Positions 1-11,105 of a DNA stretch of 64,000 nucleotides are shown here, piece after piece. Under the pieces are notes generated by a model, which did no database searches, had not been told where the DNA came from, and saw only the letters and a program-made list of their open reading frames with translations. Position 1 is the first letter of the stretch. Every line of letters starts with the position of its first letter. Origin of the DNA: Thamnaconus septentrionalis (Eukaryota > Chordata > Actinopteri > Tetraodontiformes > Monacanthidae); the NCBI GenBank assembly GCA_009823395.1, contig CM020509.1:12761001-12825000 (forward strand). The letters run 5' to 3'. The position numbers were made by a program, and so were the translations under genes.

Positions 1-1724
1 TGAGGAGGGTTGTCGTTCTGGTCCTGAACCAGAATTTTCACTGTCACATTGCTGCTGAGAGGAGGAGATCCTCCATCCTGAGCTTTCACTACAATCTGAA
101 ACTGCTTAATTTGCTCAAAATCAAATGATCGAACTGCACTCAGAACACCTGTTTCATAGTTTATCGACACATATGATGAAGCAGGACTGCCACTGACCTG
201 TGCATCTTCTAAAATATAGGAAATTTTTGCATTTTGGTTCCAGTCAGAGTCTCGAGCAGTGACAGAAAACAAAGAAACACCTGGAGAGTTATTCTCAATT
301 ACAAAAGCAGAATAGATATTTTTGTCAAATACTGGAGCATTGTCATTCACGTCAGAAATTTTAAGTTGCAATTTTGTTGAGCTGGAGAGAGGAGGGGAAC
401 CAAGATCAGTGGCTGCTATTGTAATGTTGTATTCTGCAAAAGATTCCCTATCAAAATATCCATCTGATATCAGGTTATAATAATTTGTTATGGATGATTC
501 AATCTTAAAGGGGAGCTTTGCATCTATTGTACAACTTATTTCTCCATTTTTCTCAGAATCTGCATCCTTAATGTTTAAAATGGCAATTGTTGTTCCAGGA
601 TGTGCATCCTCAGACACGGGGTTGGAAAATGACATAATATTTAGAACTGGATGATTATCATTTACATCAGTTACGTCAATTATAACTTTACTTGTCCCAG
701 TTAATCCTCCTTGATCCTTTGCCTCAACTCTGACCTCGTATTTTTTCTCTTTTTCATAATCAATTTCACCAGAGACATAAATGGTTCCTGTTTGTTCATC
801 GATTCTGAATATTCCTTCTGCGCCTCCTTTGATTTTGGACAAGCTGTACGTCAAAAGTCCGTTTGAACCACTGTCAGCATCTGTGGCATTAACCATAATT
901 ACATTTCTACCTTTATTTGTATTTTCCATTATCGACGCTTTATAAACTGACTGATTAAATACTGGAGCATTGTCATTGACATCCAGCACAGTGACGTCTA
1001 TATTCACGGTTCCAGATCTCTGCGGTGTTCCTCCATCAACCGCTATGAGTTTCAAAGACAAACGTGGATGTTGCTCCCGGTCTAAAGGCTTTTGCAGCAC
1101 CATTTCAACATATTTACCTCCATCCGGATTTGCATTTTGCTTTAATATGAAATTATCATTGGCTGATAAAATATAATTTTGCAGCGCGTTTTGCCCCACG
1201 TCCGGATCTTCCGCGCCCTGCAATGGAAAATGGACTCCGACCACAGCTGATTCGCTTATTTCAAAACTGAGTGGTTTCTCGTGGTTTGGAAAGACGGGAG
1301 CGTGATCATTAATATCTAACACCTCAACCGTTACTCTATGAAGCTCCAGAGGATTTTCCAAGATCATCTCAAAGCTGAAGCTACACGGCGTCACGTCTCC
1401 ACAAAGCTGCTCTCGGTCTATTCTCTCATTCACCACCAGAATCCCTTTGTCCATCTTCAGCTCGGTGTACTGGATTTTATCTCCGGTCACGATACGGGTC
1501 CGCCCTGAACGGAGTCTTTTCAGATCCAGACCAAGATCCTGTGCCACATTACCGATTATAGAGCCTTTCTTCATTTCCTCCGGGATAGAATAGCGAATCT
1601 GGCCACCTACCATGTCAATCACAAGAAGCAGCAACATAAACAGTTCCACTTGCCGTTGAAATCCATACAATATTCGCCATCTTGTTGTGCATAAGTCAGT
1701 GATAAACCCTCGAGTTTCCATCAT
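1..1724 (-). CDS. Clustered protocadherin variable exon, B-type, 3' part cut off by window edge
   Basis: This is the N-terminal part (574 codons plus two bases) of a single-exon cadherin ectodomain. It starts at a tandem ATG-ATG (1724/1721) and has a long signal peptide of about 41 residues ending before QIRYSIPEEM. EC1 to EC5 follow, each closed by a calcium motif (LDINDH, LDVNDN, TDVNDN, SDVNDN, QDQNDN). EC1 has the Cx5C loop typical of clustered protocadherins. The reading frame is open to base 1, so EC6, the membrane helix and the tail lie outside the window. EC1 and EC5 are closest to the next exon (4843-2399), which places it in the B-type group. It is expected to act as a neuronal homophilic adhesion receptor. 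The product class is certain; its B-type assignment rests on ectodomain similarity because the tail is not visible. Confidence 0.93.
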   Translation of the reverse strand, partial: MMETRGFITDLCTTRWRILYGFQRQVELFMLLLLVIDMVGGQIRYSIPEEMKKGSIIGNVAQDLGLDLKRLRSGRTRIVTGDKIQYTELKMDKGILVVNERIDREQLCGDVTPCSFSFEMILENPLELHRVTVEVLDINDHAPVFPNHEKPLSFEISESAVVGVHFPLQGAEDPDVGQNALQNYILSANDNFILKQNANPDGGKYVEMVLQKPLDREQHPRLSLKLIAVDGGTPQRSGTVNIDVTVLDVNDNAPVFNQSVYKASIMENTNKGRNVIMVNATDADSGSNGLLTYSLSKIKGGAEGIFRIDEQTGTIYVSGEIDYEKEKKYEVRVEAKDQGGLTGTSKVIIDVTDVNDNHPVLNIMSFSNPVSEDAHPGTTIAILNIKDADSEKNGEISCTIDAKLPFKIESSITNYYNLISDGYFDRESFAEYNITIAATDLGSPPLSSSTKLQLKISDVNDNAPVFDKNIYSAFVIENNSPGVSLFSVTARDSDWNQNAKISYILEDAQVSGSPASSYVSINYETGVLSAVRSFDFEQIKQFQIVVKAQDGGSPPLSSNVTVKILVQDQNDNPP

Positions 1725-1903
1725 GGAAAAAAAAATGTCGGTCCAGTTAAAACGACTGTATGTTTAAAAATGTCTCTAAATATTGTCGAATTGTTCCCTC
1801 CAGAGCGACATAAACCAGGCTAAAAGCAAACAGCCTGCTCCACTGTTCCGTCAGTCTGTATATGAACCCACTGAATGACGAAATGATGCAGAAAGTCTAT
1901 TCT

Positions 1904-1925
1904 TGACCAACAGCGTCCTTTAGAG
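1904..1925 (-). promoter_or_regulatory. CSE-like promoter element
   Basis: The sense strand reads CTCTAAAGGACGCTGTTGGT, about 180 bp upstream of the start codon at 1724. The core GACGCTGTTG is shared with the element at 5045-5067 and matches the CGCT core of the protocadherin CSE. It is degenerate at its 5' half, so this is a position-supported call. Confidence 0.55.
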
Positions 1926-2169
1926 TCGACAAAGTGAACAACAAGCTATAAACCGAGTCTCGCATGCAGTGACACAGACTGGAAAATTGCAGAGTATTTT
2001 AGTGAAATTTGTATTGCTTTGGGCAAGATGATAAAAAAAATGCACAAAAAATAAAATAAATAAATAATTATTAATTTCACATATAAAAAACAGAAATTCA
2101 AACTCAGTGCTGGAAGTGCAGTGTCATTATTTAAACTCTAGTTTAATTGTGTTTGTGATAGTAAAAAAC

Positions 2170-2171
<2 letters not shown>

Positions 2172-2237
<66 letters not shown>

Positions 2238-2239
2238 AA

Positions 2240-2271
<32 letters not shown>
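2172..2271. repeat. Compound microsatellite (TAA)n-(GAT)n-(TAA)n
   Basis: About 100 bp of uninterrupted trinucleotide repeat switches from TAA to GAT and back to a TAA/ATA phase. A 64-codon His/Tyr-rich reading frame across it is an artefact of the repeat. Confidence 0.95.
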
Positions 2272-2398
2272 AAAAATCATGCAAACCAAACAACACAGAG
2301 CTGTCCATGGTTCTGAATAAGGAGGGGCAGCTTTCAAGAGTGAATCAGCAAACTATTTTCAGAAGAGAAAGAAAAAGATGATCTTTGGTTCGACTCAC

Positions 2399-4843
2399 CT
2401 CCAGAGGAGAGTCTGGTTCATCCAGGATGCTCTTCTCACTCTGCAACCGCTGCATTGTCCCTGTAGAACTGGGATCCATGATCAGCACGTTCTGACTACC
2501 AGCTCTGCCGAACTTACAGTCACTCTTCCTGGAGTCAGTGGTCCTGCACACCTCGTAGTTGTACACATGCTGGAGAGTCCCTGTCCCCAAAGTGTCTGAG
2601 TAACGGGGTGGATAATACGGAATCACTGGCAGGTTGGAGTGATAGAGGATGCGAGACTGTCTCCACCTGTAGATTTTGACTGAGATGATCACCACCACAC
2701 ACGTGATGAAGAGGAAGGAGACCACAGCCAGAGCCAGCACTAAGTAAAAAGTCAGGTTGTCATCGTACTCCTTGTCCTGAGCAAAGTCACTCATTTCTGA
2801 CAGAGCTTCAGGGAAGCTGTCCGCCACCCCCACGGTGACAGTGACTGTAGCTGAACGAGAGGGCTGTCCGTTGTCCTCCACGATCACAGTCAGGATTTGT
2901 TTGACTGGATCTTTGTCAGACACTTGGCGGATAGTTCTGATTTCTCCATTCTGTAAGCCCACTTCAAACAGCGCCCTGTCTGTTGCCTTCTGCAGTTTAT
3001 AGGATAGCCAGGCGTTCTGTCCAGAGTCCACATCAACAGCCACCACTTTGGTGACAAGATAGCCCACATCTGCTGCACGAGGAACCATTTCATACACCAC
3101 AGAGCCCCCAGTCTGGACCGGATACAGAACCTGAGGAGGGTTGTCGTTCTGGTCCTGGATCAGGATTTTCACTGTCACATTGCTGCTGAGAGGAGGAGAG
3201 CCTCCATCCTGAGCTTTCACCACAAATGTCACCTCTTTGATTTGCTCAAAATCAAAAGATCGCACAGCGTGTATCATTCCACTTTGTGCGTTCACCGAAA
3301 CGTATTCGGAAATGTGAGATCCGCCAATCTCACCGTCCACCAAAACATACGAAACACAAGCATTCTGGTTTTCATCGGGGTCTTTAGCACTTATTTTCAA
3401 CACAGATGCACCTGGAGAGTTATTCTCTGTGATGAAGGAACTATAAGACATTTTCTGAAATATTGGAGCATGATCATTTACGTCAGACACTTTTAAATGG
3501 AATGTCTTTTTAGTTGTAAGAGGCGGTTTTCCAGCGTCGACAGCAATAACAGTGACGTTATATTCAGACAAGTATTCGCGATCTAATCCAGTATCGGTGA
3601 CAAGGGCATAATAGTTTCTGACATTTGATTTTATTTTAAACGGAACGCTACCCTCAATGTAGCACCTTACATGTCCGTTTTCACCAGAATCAATATCTTT
3701 TACATTAATTATCCCAATCGTGGTACCAGCAGGTGAGTCTTCTGAGATAAGACTCGTGAATGACATAACGTTTATGATCGGGGTATTATCGTTTACATCA
3801 ATTACATCAATTTCCACTTTACTGGAATCTGTCAGTCCGCCTTGATCCTTGGCTTCAACCCTGAATTCAATTTTTTTCTCTTTTTCAAAGTCAATTTCTT
3901 TTGACAAATATATACGACCGGCCTCCACATCGATATCAAACAAATCAGAAACTCCTGCATTGGATTTGGAAAATGAGTAAGATACCTTTCCGTTTAAACC
4001 ACTATCTACGTCACTTGCATTGACAGTGACAATATACGTGCCCTTTGAAGCATTTTCAATCAGAGAAGCTTTATACACGGACTGATTAAACACAGGGGCG
4101 TTATCATTTGCGTCTAAAATATGCACATTTATATGTACAGTGCCGGATCTCTGTGGATTTCCGCCATCAACAGCCATCAGTTTTAGGGATAGTTGCGGCT
4201 GTGTTTCTCGGTCGAGAGATTTCTGCAGCACCATCTCTGCGTACTTGCTGCCATCCGGATTGGTGTGTTGTTGCAAAACAAAATTGTCGTTCGGAGTCAA
4301 AACGTAGCTCTGCAAGCCGTTAGTTCCAACATCAGCGTCATGCGCGCGCTCTAAAACAAACCGGGAGCCATGCACTGCCAATTCGCTGATCTCAAATTCC
4401 AAATGGCTGTTTTGGAAAATGGGAGAATTGTCGTTTATGTCTAACACCTCTATTGTTACAGGATGCAACTCCATCGGATTTTCCAGTAAAATTTCAAAGG
4501 TAAAGCTACATGGCGTAGTGTCTCCGCAAAGCTGCTCTCGGTCTATCCTCTCACTCACCACCAAAGTCCCTTTGTCCGTCATTAACTCGGTGTACTGGAT
4601 GTTTTCTCCGGTCACGATACGGGCGCGTCCAGAACGGAGCCTTTTGAGATCAAAGCCAAGGTCCTGCGTAACGCTACCAACAAGGGATCCTTTCTTCATT
4701 TCCTCCGGGATCGAATATCGGATCTGTGCTTTAGCTTGATCAACATAAATAAACTGAAAAATAATTAGGAATACAGCCACTCGTCGTCGTCCAAACAATC
4801 GCCATCTTGAACCTCCATCTCCATTTTTCTCTTTAAAAGCCAT
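2399..4843 (-). CDS. Clustered protocadherin variable exon, B-type (815 aa before splice)
   Basis: This exon encodes six cadherin repeats, a membrane helix and the variable cytoplasmic segment. Approximate residues are: signal 1-39, EC1 40-139 (Cx5C at 106-112), EC2 140-248, EC3 249-353, EC4 354-458, EC5 459-568, EC6 569-696, transmembrane 697-722, tail 723-815. The ATG at 4843 is chosen because the frame upstream opens only with TTG and a signal peptide fits from here. The exon ends DSPLEV at donor GAG|GTGAGT. Unspliced read-through would add 17 residues before a stop at 2345. The tail motifs YHSNLPVIPYYPP and NYEVCRTTDSRKSD differ from the A-type genes and recall gamma protocadherins. From EC6 to the exon end it is almost identical to the next B-type exon, a sign of local gene conversion. 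Confidence 0.95.
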
Positions 4844-5044
4844 GTGAAATAGGCTCCAAAATAGCCAAAATAAATGACGGACACTTTTAAATAATTGAAG
4901 ACAAACGTATATTCCGGGGTCACATATGATCACCTTCAAAAATAGTCAATGAGTGAGTCGCCGCTCGTGTCATCAGTTTCTGGGAAATGCAGTAACAAGG
5001 GAGGGATCCACACAGCGGCGCAAAGCACAATGAAATTGGTTTGT

Positions 5045-5067
5045 CAGGCAACAGCGTCACTCAGAGG
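5045..5067 (-). promoter_or_regulatory. CSE-like promoter element
   Basis: The sense strand reads CCTCTGAGTGACGCTGTTGC, about 200 bp upstream of the ATG at 4843. It shares GACGCTGTTG with the element of the neighbouring B-type exon and keeps the CGCT core of the CSE. Confidence 0.6.
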
Positions 5068-5393
5068 TTAAACTGTGTAACTCACGTAACGGTATTTACA
5101 CAAGCTGGCCATTCGAAATGACTTTAAATCTGGCACTTTGAGACATTATAGTCGCTAATGCAAAATGTTTTGGCGATGAAGACACAAGTAATTCAAAGAT
5201 TTCATTCAGAAAGCAGCAAATATGTGAGACCATAAGCCGTTAACACAAACAAAGGGAAGTTGTGTATTTGAAATTACTTGAATATGCTACTCAAGTAGTT
5301 TTACACAAATCAACAGTGTATGTATGAAAGTATTGCGGTAAATCGTAAAATATATTGGCCACTGTGCTAATTTCTACAAATTTATCAACACAA

Positions 5394-5415
5394 GTGTGTG
5401 TGTGTGTGTGTGTTT

Positions 5416-5446
<31 letters not shown>

Positions 5447-5471
5447 CGCGCGCGCGCGCGTGTGTGTGTGT
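5394..5471. repeat. Alternating (GT)n/(GC)n tract
   Basis: About 78 bp of almost perfect purine-pyrimidine alternation contains two pure CG-repeat blocks flanked by GT blocks. This composition is the classic Z-DNA-forming type. Confidence 0.9.
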
Positions 5472-5637
5472 AATGGCATGCTTCTTTAAAAAAAGCGTCA
5501 GTAATAGCACGCTTTCCACTTAGTATTTCAGCACCATGGATAGCGAAAAAGCTAAGGGTTCCTTCTCTGAATGATGCATATAGACTATAGGCTACATAAG
5601 CACTTTGACATTTATTTTGTTTTTAAGTTCATATATA

Positions 5638-6013
5638 CAGTACTACCCAGAAAATTAGAATATCCTGAAAATGCTGTAGTATTTCTGCAATTCAACTTAA
5701 AATGTGAATGTGACATATTATATAAACGAATAATATGCAAATCAATATATTTGAAGTTTTTATTTCTTTGGATTTTGCTGATCAGGTCTTGCAGCTTAAA
5801 AAAAAACTCATTCAAAAATTCAGAAAATTAGAATGTTACATGAAGTCAAATCTTTATGAAATTCTTAATCAGCAAAGTTACAACAAGGAACTGCTTGAGA
5901 TATGTCAATTTGTGTGTAATGGCACAATAAAATTTGTTGGTTTCATCTTTTATGTTAAATTGCCAAAATAAAACAACTTTTACTTGATATTCTAATTTTT
6001 CGGGTAGTACCTG
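5638..6013. mobile_element. Non-autonomous mariner-like MITE (376 bp)
   Basis: The ends are inverted repeats. The left end (5640-5664) and the reverse complement of the right end (5986-6010) agree at 23 of 25 positions, beginning GTACTACCC and ending TTAGAATATC. The element starts CAG and ends CTG and is flanked on both sides by TA (5636-5637 and 6014-6015), as expected for Tc1/mariner insertions. The interior is AT-rich and encodes no transposase, so it would need an enzyme supplied in trans. Assignment to mariner rests on the TA target site; a hAT origin is less likely because no 8-bp duplication is seen. Confidence 0.8.
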
Positions 6014-6022
6014 TATATATAC

Positions 6023-6073
<51 letters not shown>
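6014..6073. repeat. (TA)n-(GT)n microsatellite
   Basis: A TA-rich stretch passes into about 20 GT units directly at the right end of the MITE. Confidence 0.9.
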
Positions 6074-6074
<1 letters not shown>

Positions 6075-6300
6075 CAAGATGTTGAAGAGCTCAGCTGAGC
6101 TTCAGCTCAGAGCAGCTTCTCAGTAAAAGTCAAAATGTTAATTGGGCTAAATGTAGACAGCAAGGTTCCCGTTTGTGAAACTGGACGTTGTGAGATCCAA
6201 TATAAATTTCAGCAAACTGTAACACAGTGTAATCTGAATTAAAGGCACCGCACCACAGTTAGTACATGCAACAATGACAGACAATTTAAGCATGACTGAC

Positions 6301-8712
6301 CTCCAGAGGAGAGTCTGGTTCATCCAGGATGCTCTTCTCACTGTGCAACCGCTGCATCGTCCCTGTAGAACTGGGATCCATGATCAACACGTTCTGACTA
6401 CCAGCTCTGCCGAACTTACAGTCACTCTTTCTGGAGTCAGTGGTCCTGCACACCTCGTAGTTGTACACATGCTGGAGAGTTCCTGTCCCCAAAGTGTCTG
6501 AGTAACGTGGTGGATAATATGGAATGACTGGCAGGTTGGAGTGATACAGGATGCGAGACTGTCTCCACCTGTAGATTTTGACTGAGATGATCACCACCAC
6601 ACACGTGATGAAGAGGAAGGAGACCACAGCCAGAGCCAGCACCAAGTAAAAAGTCAGGTTGTCGTCGTACTCCTTGTCCTGGGCAAAGTCACTCATTTCT
6701 GACAGAGCTTCAGGGAAGCTGTCCGCCACCCCCACGGTGACAGTGACTGTAGCTGAACGAGAGGGCTGTCCGTTGTCCTCCACGATCACAGTCAGGATTT
6801 GTTTGACTGGATCTTTGTCAGACACTTGGCGGATAGTTCTGATTTCTCCATTCTGTAAGCCCACTTCAAACAGCGCCCTGTCTGTGGCCCTCTGCAGTTT
6901 ATAGGACAGCCAGGCGTTCTGTCCAGAGTCCACATCAACAGCCACCACTTTGGTGACCAGATAGCCCACATCTGCTGAACGAGGAACCATTTCATACACC
7001 ACAGAGGCCCCAGTCTGGACCGGATACAGAACCTGAGGAGGGTTGTCGTTCTGGTCGAGAACATGAACCATTACAGTTGTGTTGCTGCTCATTGGTGGTG
7101 AGCCTCCGTCCTGAGCTTTAATTCTTATTTTGTAATCTTTGACTTGTTCATAGTCAAGCGAACGCAACGATTGCACAACTCCACTCTCAGTATTAACTGA
7201 GAAATATACAGAGGCAGGGTTTCCATTGACCCCATCGTCAACCAGAAAATATGATATGCGTGCATTCTGGCCCTGATCTGGGTCTGTTGCATGGATCTGC
7301 AGCAGGCTCACTCCAGGTGAATTGTTCTCCATTATCTGAGTGCTGTAAAAACTTTTACTAAAAGCTGGTGCATTATCATTAATATCAGTAATGTCTAAGA
7401 TGAGAGTTTTTGTGCTTGATAAGGCAGGGAAACCCATATCAATGGCACTAAGAGTGATGTTATACTTATCGCGCATTTCTCGATCAAGATTTTCCTCGGT
7501 GACAAGAGTGTAATAGTTTCTGAGGGATGACTTAATCTTAAACGGAATGTTTTTATCTATATTTAAATCAACTTGTCCATTTTTACCTGAATCTTTATCT
7601 TGTACACTAATTAAGGCCACTACTGTGCCTGGAGGGGAATCTTCCGAAATTTTGCCTGAGAAAGACGCCACTGTAATTATCGGACTGTTGTCGTTTACAT
7701 CCCCTATCTCAATTATCAATTTACTGGCGCCTGCAACACCCCATGGATCTTTCGCCTGGAGATTTATTTCGTAATTTGGATAAGTCTCATAATCAATATC
7801 TCCTGTAAGTTTCACCTCGCCAGTGTCTACGTTTATCTTAAAAGGAAATGAAGAGTCCTCCTCCAAATGAGTGAAATAATATGTGACGTTACCATTATAA
7901 CCTTGATCCGCATCTTCAGCACTGACCACAGCAATGACTGTACCTCGCGAAACATTTTCCAAAACAGATGCTTTGTATAATGGCTGCGTGAAAACTGGTG
8001 CGTTGTCGTTGGCGTCCACAACAGCTATGTGAATTTTTACCGTTCCCGACCTCTGCGGCTCTCCTCCATCGACTGCCCTTAGGACTAGCGTATGTTTACT
8101 TTGTTTTTCTCGGTCCAAAGCAGTCTGCAGCATCATTTCAGCATATTTACTCCCATCGGGCCGAGAGTGTTGTTTAAGGACAAAATGGTCGTTTGCTATT
8201 AATGAGTAACTCTGTAGCGAATTTACTCCGACATCGGGATCCGCTGCGCTATCAAGCAAAAATATAGTCCCCGTGGGCGTCGACTCGCTTATTTCTAGAT
8301 GGATTTCTTTTCTGGGGAAAGCTGGGGCATGGTCGTTTACATCTTGTATCTCGATGGTAATGGAAAACAATTCAAATGGATCTTCTAGGACGATTTCTAG
8401 ACTAAAGCTACACGGCGACTTCTTGGCGCATAATTTTTCTCGGTCAATTCTTTCATAGACAACCACATGCCCTTTGTTTCGATCGAGCGCGACATATTGG
8501 TTTTCACCATCAATAACTAGTCGTGCCCGACCAGACACCAGCCTTGCAAGATCCAAACCCAAGTCTTTTGCGACGTCTCCAACAAATAGCCCCTTCCTCA
8601 TCTCCTCGGGTATGGAATAACGAATTTGTCCACTAACCGCTGTGGCAAAACAGAGAAGCAAAATGGAGAAAATCCAAAGCATCAAAATGCCCCGAGTCTT
8701 GAGGATATCCAT
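6301..8712 (-). CDS. Clustered protocadherin variable exon, B-type (804 aa before splice)
   Basis: The ATG at 8712 opens a standard signal peptide of about 28 residues ending in AVSG before QIRYSIPEEM. EC1 (29-128), EC2 (to about 237), EC3 (to 343), EC4 (to 447), EC5 (to 557) and EC6 (to 685) follow, then a membrane helix at about 686-711 and a 93-residue tail. EC1 has the Cx5C loop CAKKSPC. The donor is GAG|GTCAGT, weaker than that of its B-type neighbour because position +3 is C; read-through would add only four residues. EC1-EC5 are clearly diverged from the 4843-2399 exon, while EC6 to the exon end is almost the same. The switch falls near 7050, in the DQNDNPP motif between EC5 and EC6. 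It is most likely a neuronal cell-surface homophilic receptor of the gamma-like group. Confidence 0.95.
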
Positions 8713-8916
8713 TTCATCCGACGAATATAAGATCCTTAACCGGTAATCCCGTCACGGATGTCTTCGTTTAAAATTTAAACTGCAATTTGTGTTGTGTCCA
8801 CTAAAATTAAACAGTTCCGCAGTGAAATCGAGAACCAAATGCACACAACCACAGCTTGTTTGATTCAAAGCTGGGTGGTGACTTAAAAGGTGGATCTTGA
8901 CGGTTTGTTCTGCTTA

Positions 8917-8937
8917 GTCAACAGCACCACCATCAGG
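8917..8937 (-). promoter_or_regulatory. CSE-like promoter element
   Basis: The sense strand reads CCTGATGGTGGTGCTGTTGA, about 205 bp upstream of the ATG at 8712. GGTGGTGCT differs from the A-type core GGTGGCGCT only by a C-to-T change that removes the CpG. Confidence 0.6.
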
Positions 8938-10562
8938 ATTAAGTGGCGCAGCACCTCTGAGGTCAATTGTGCCATCTAAATACGCAGATGAATGTATTTT
9001 TTCTACACAGACTACAGCAGAACAGATGATCCAATCTGCGTGATAAATCCTGTGACCTAAATTTGAGCAGAGACGTCAACCAGGAAGAAATTCTCATCTA
9101 TAAGGATGCTTGAATGTTGACTCAGTTACTATATGCCCTTAGTTAAAGTATAATGTCTACACTATGCCATGATGATGTGCTTATACTTTAGCAACAATTG
9201 CTTTGTATAAATGTGCTGTTTTCAACGCCGTTTTCAGGGAAAGAGTGCAACAACAGCCCCATTATTAATATAATAGAGAAGTTTGAAGGCAGGAGCAATG
9301 CCATGAATATCCCACACAGAGCAACACAGCTGCTGGCTGACTGGAAGCGTCATTTCAGGATTTGTTCTATTAAAGCGTTTTGGTTTTTTTTGGAAAATAT
9401 GAGAGCAATAAACATTCATAATTCTGATTGTGTCGAGTTATGTTAGGTATGCTTTTTGTGTTTTGTGTAAATTTTGTTAAAAAAAAAAAATTGTACTAGA
9501 ATCCGAATAAAGTAAAGACATGCAGGTAATTAGTGCTCTGATTTCTTTGTTTTTCTTTTGAGTAAAGTGATTAGTAAGTGGGAGTAAAGAGTGTAGAGTG
9601 AGATTCAGAAAAAATGAAAACTGAAGTTGTCTTACCTGCTGTAACAAAGTTGATGTTTCGTTTAGGTGAAGCACAGAGGAAAAGAAGAGAAAAAAACAAT
9701 TAGTTTTTTAGACAATTAGACAAACAAATTTCCAACAGTTAGAATCATCAATAAAACATAATTAGAAACACGTTTTCCTCTGTTTAACTGACCAAACAGT
9801 CAGTGCAAAAAAAAAGGACATTAAGCCTTATGTCAGGCTAGTACAAAACCTGTTTGATATGTGACATGAATGCTAGAAATGCATTTTTTATGTGTTGTAG
9901 TTCTTCATACAATGCCAGGATGACGAATTGTTCTCATCTTCTTATCAAATCTCACAAGTAAATTAATTAATGTTCAGAATTCCCCCCCCCAAAAAAATTC
10001 AAAACTAATAGATTTTAACTATTTTGTTTTAACTATTGCCTAAAAACCAACAAGCAAACAACAATATTTTTGATACCATGTTAAGGAAGAGAACGCAAAC
10101 AAATCATTGCCTGGAAAATGTTGTTTTGTGTGTGTCAGCAGCTTGCCGCCATTTTGAAAGCCAAGCGTCCACCAACACAGACAGACACACTGCAATGCTG
10201 CGTTTGCATGAAAATAAACAAATCCACCATGCTGTGACACTAACAGCCATTCCTGTGTTCTCCTAACAGGGCTGACTGCAATGCTTCCAACTGCATTCTT
10301 GTGACCCAGATAATCTTAAAAAAAAACAAAAAAAACCTCACTGCACAAAATTAGGAGCACAGATGAGCCCACAGCTATAATAGGAATAGGAACACACATG
10401 AGTTCACATGGGAATTCGACTGATGACGAACTACCCTGCTTCAATGTGACACAGTGGAAGGCAGGAACATGAAGACAAACACACGCACAGCATCTACACT
10501 CTTTATTACTATGAAGTACCAGATAAATTATATTTACTGGCACGCTGTCAAAGAGCACACAA

Positions 10563-10568
10563 TGTGTG

Positions 10569-10603
<35 letters not shown>
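10563..10603. repeat. (GT)n microsatellite
   Basis: About 20 GT units with one GC interruption. Confidence 0.9.
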
Positions 10604-10653
10604 TGCAGGTCTGCATGCTGCCTTTTAAAAGAAGGCAAAAAAAGAAACACTGT

Positions 10654-10654
<1 letters not shown>

Positions 10655-10703
<49 letters not shown>
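10655..10703. repeat. (GATA)n microsatellite
   Basis: About twelve uninterrupted GATA units. Confidence 0.93.
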
Positions 10704-11031
10704 TCACACACAGATACAGCCAAACCCCAAGTGAAAGGGCAAAGGGCAACAAAGCGTACATCGTACGTAATGCTTTTCTGCCCACCTTTTAGCCAGAGTA
10801 AGGAAAGTAAGAGGCTAAAAGAGAGGCTTTATATCTTTGTTTATTTACTGATAAACAAATGCAGACAGTGGGTAGGCAAGCAAGGCTTTATCACAGTTTT
10901 AGCACAAGTTTTATTGTTTTTGGTTTACAACAGATTACTTGATGTCTATACGGTGACTTGGGCAGTATATGGGTCAAAAAAGAACTAACTAAAAAATAAA
11001 CAAAAAAATAAACATAGTCTTTGTTTGCATA

Positions 11032-11047
11032 TATTATTATTATTATT

Positions 11048-11096
<49 letters not shown>

Positions 11097-11105
11097 TTTA
11101 TTTAA
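11032..11105. repeat. (ATT)n-(TTTA)n microsatellite
   Basis: A short ATT run passes into about fourteen TTTA units. Confidence 0.93.

Larger units (their letters stand above)
1725..2398. other. Inter-exon DNA between two B-type exons
   Basis: It holds the promoter-proximal element of the partial exon (1904-1925) and a compound trinucleotide repeat (2172-2271). The last part, next to 2398, is the start of the intron that follows the 4843-2399 exon. I see no other gene. Confidence 0.7.
4844..6300. other. Inter-exon DNA with CSE, Z-DNA-prone tract and MITE
   Basis: It holds a CSE-like element (5045-5067), an alternating GT/GC tract (5394-5471), a 376-bp MITE (5638-6013) and an AT/GT repeat (6014-6073). 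I see no gene. Short reading frames inside the MITE have no support. Confidence 0.7.

Noticed and set aside
2143..2337. A His/Tyr-rich 64-codon frame
   Set aside because: It is the translation of the GAT/TAA microsatellite.
4844..4939. N-terminal extensions from TTG or GTG codons (also at 18393, 28281, 38538, 51553, 56188, 60064 and 63945)
   Set aside because: A vertebrate gene would start at ATG, and in-frame ATGs immediately before good signal peptides sit at a consistent distance from the CSE.
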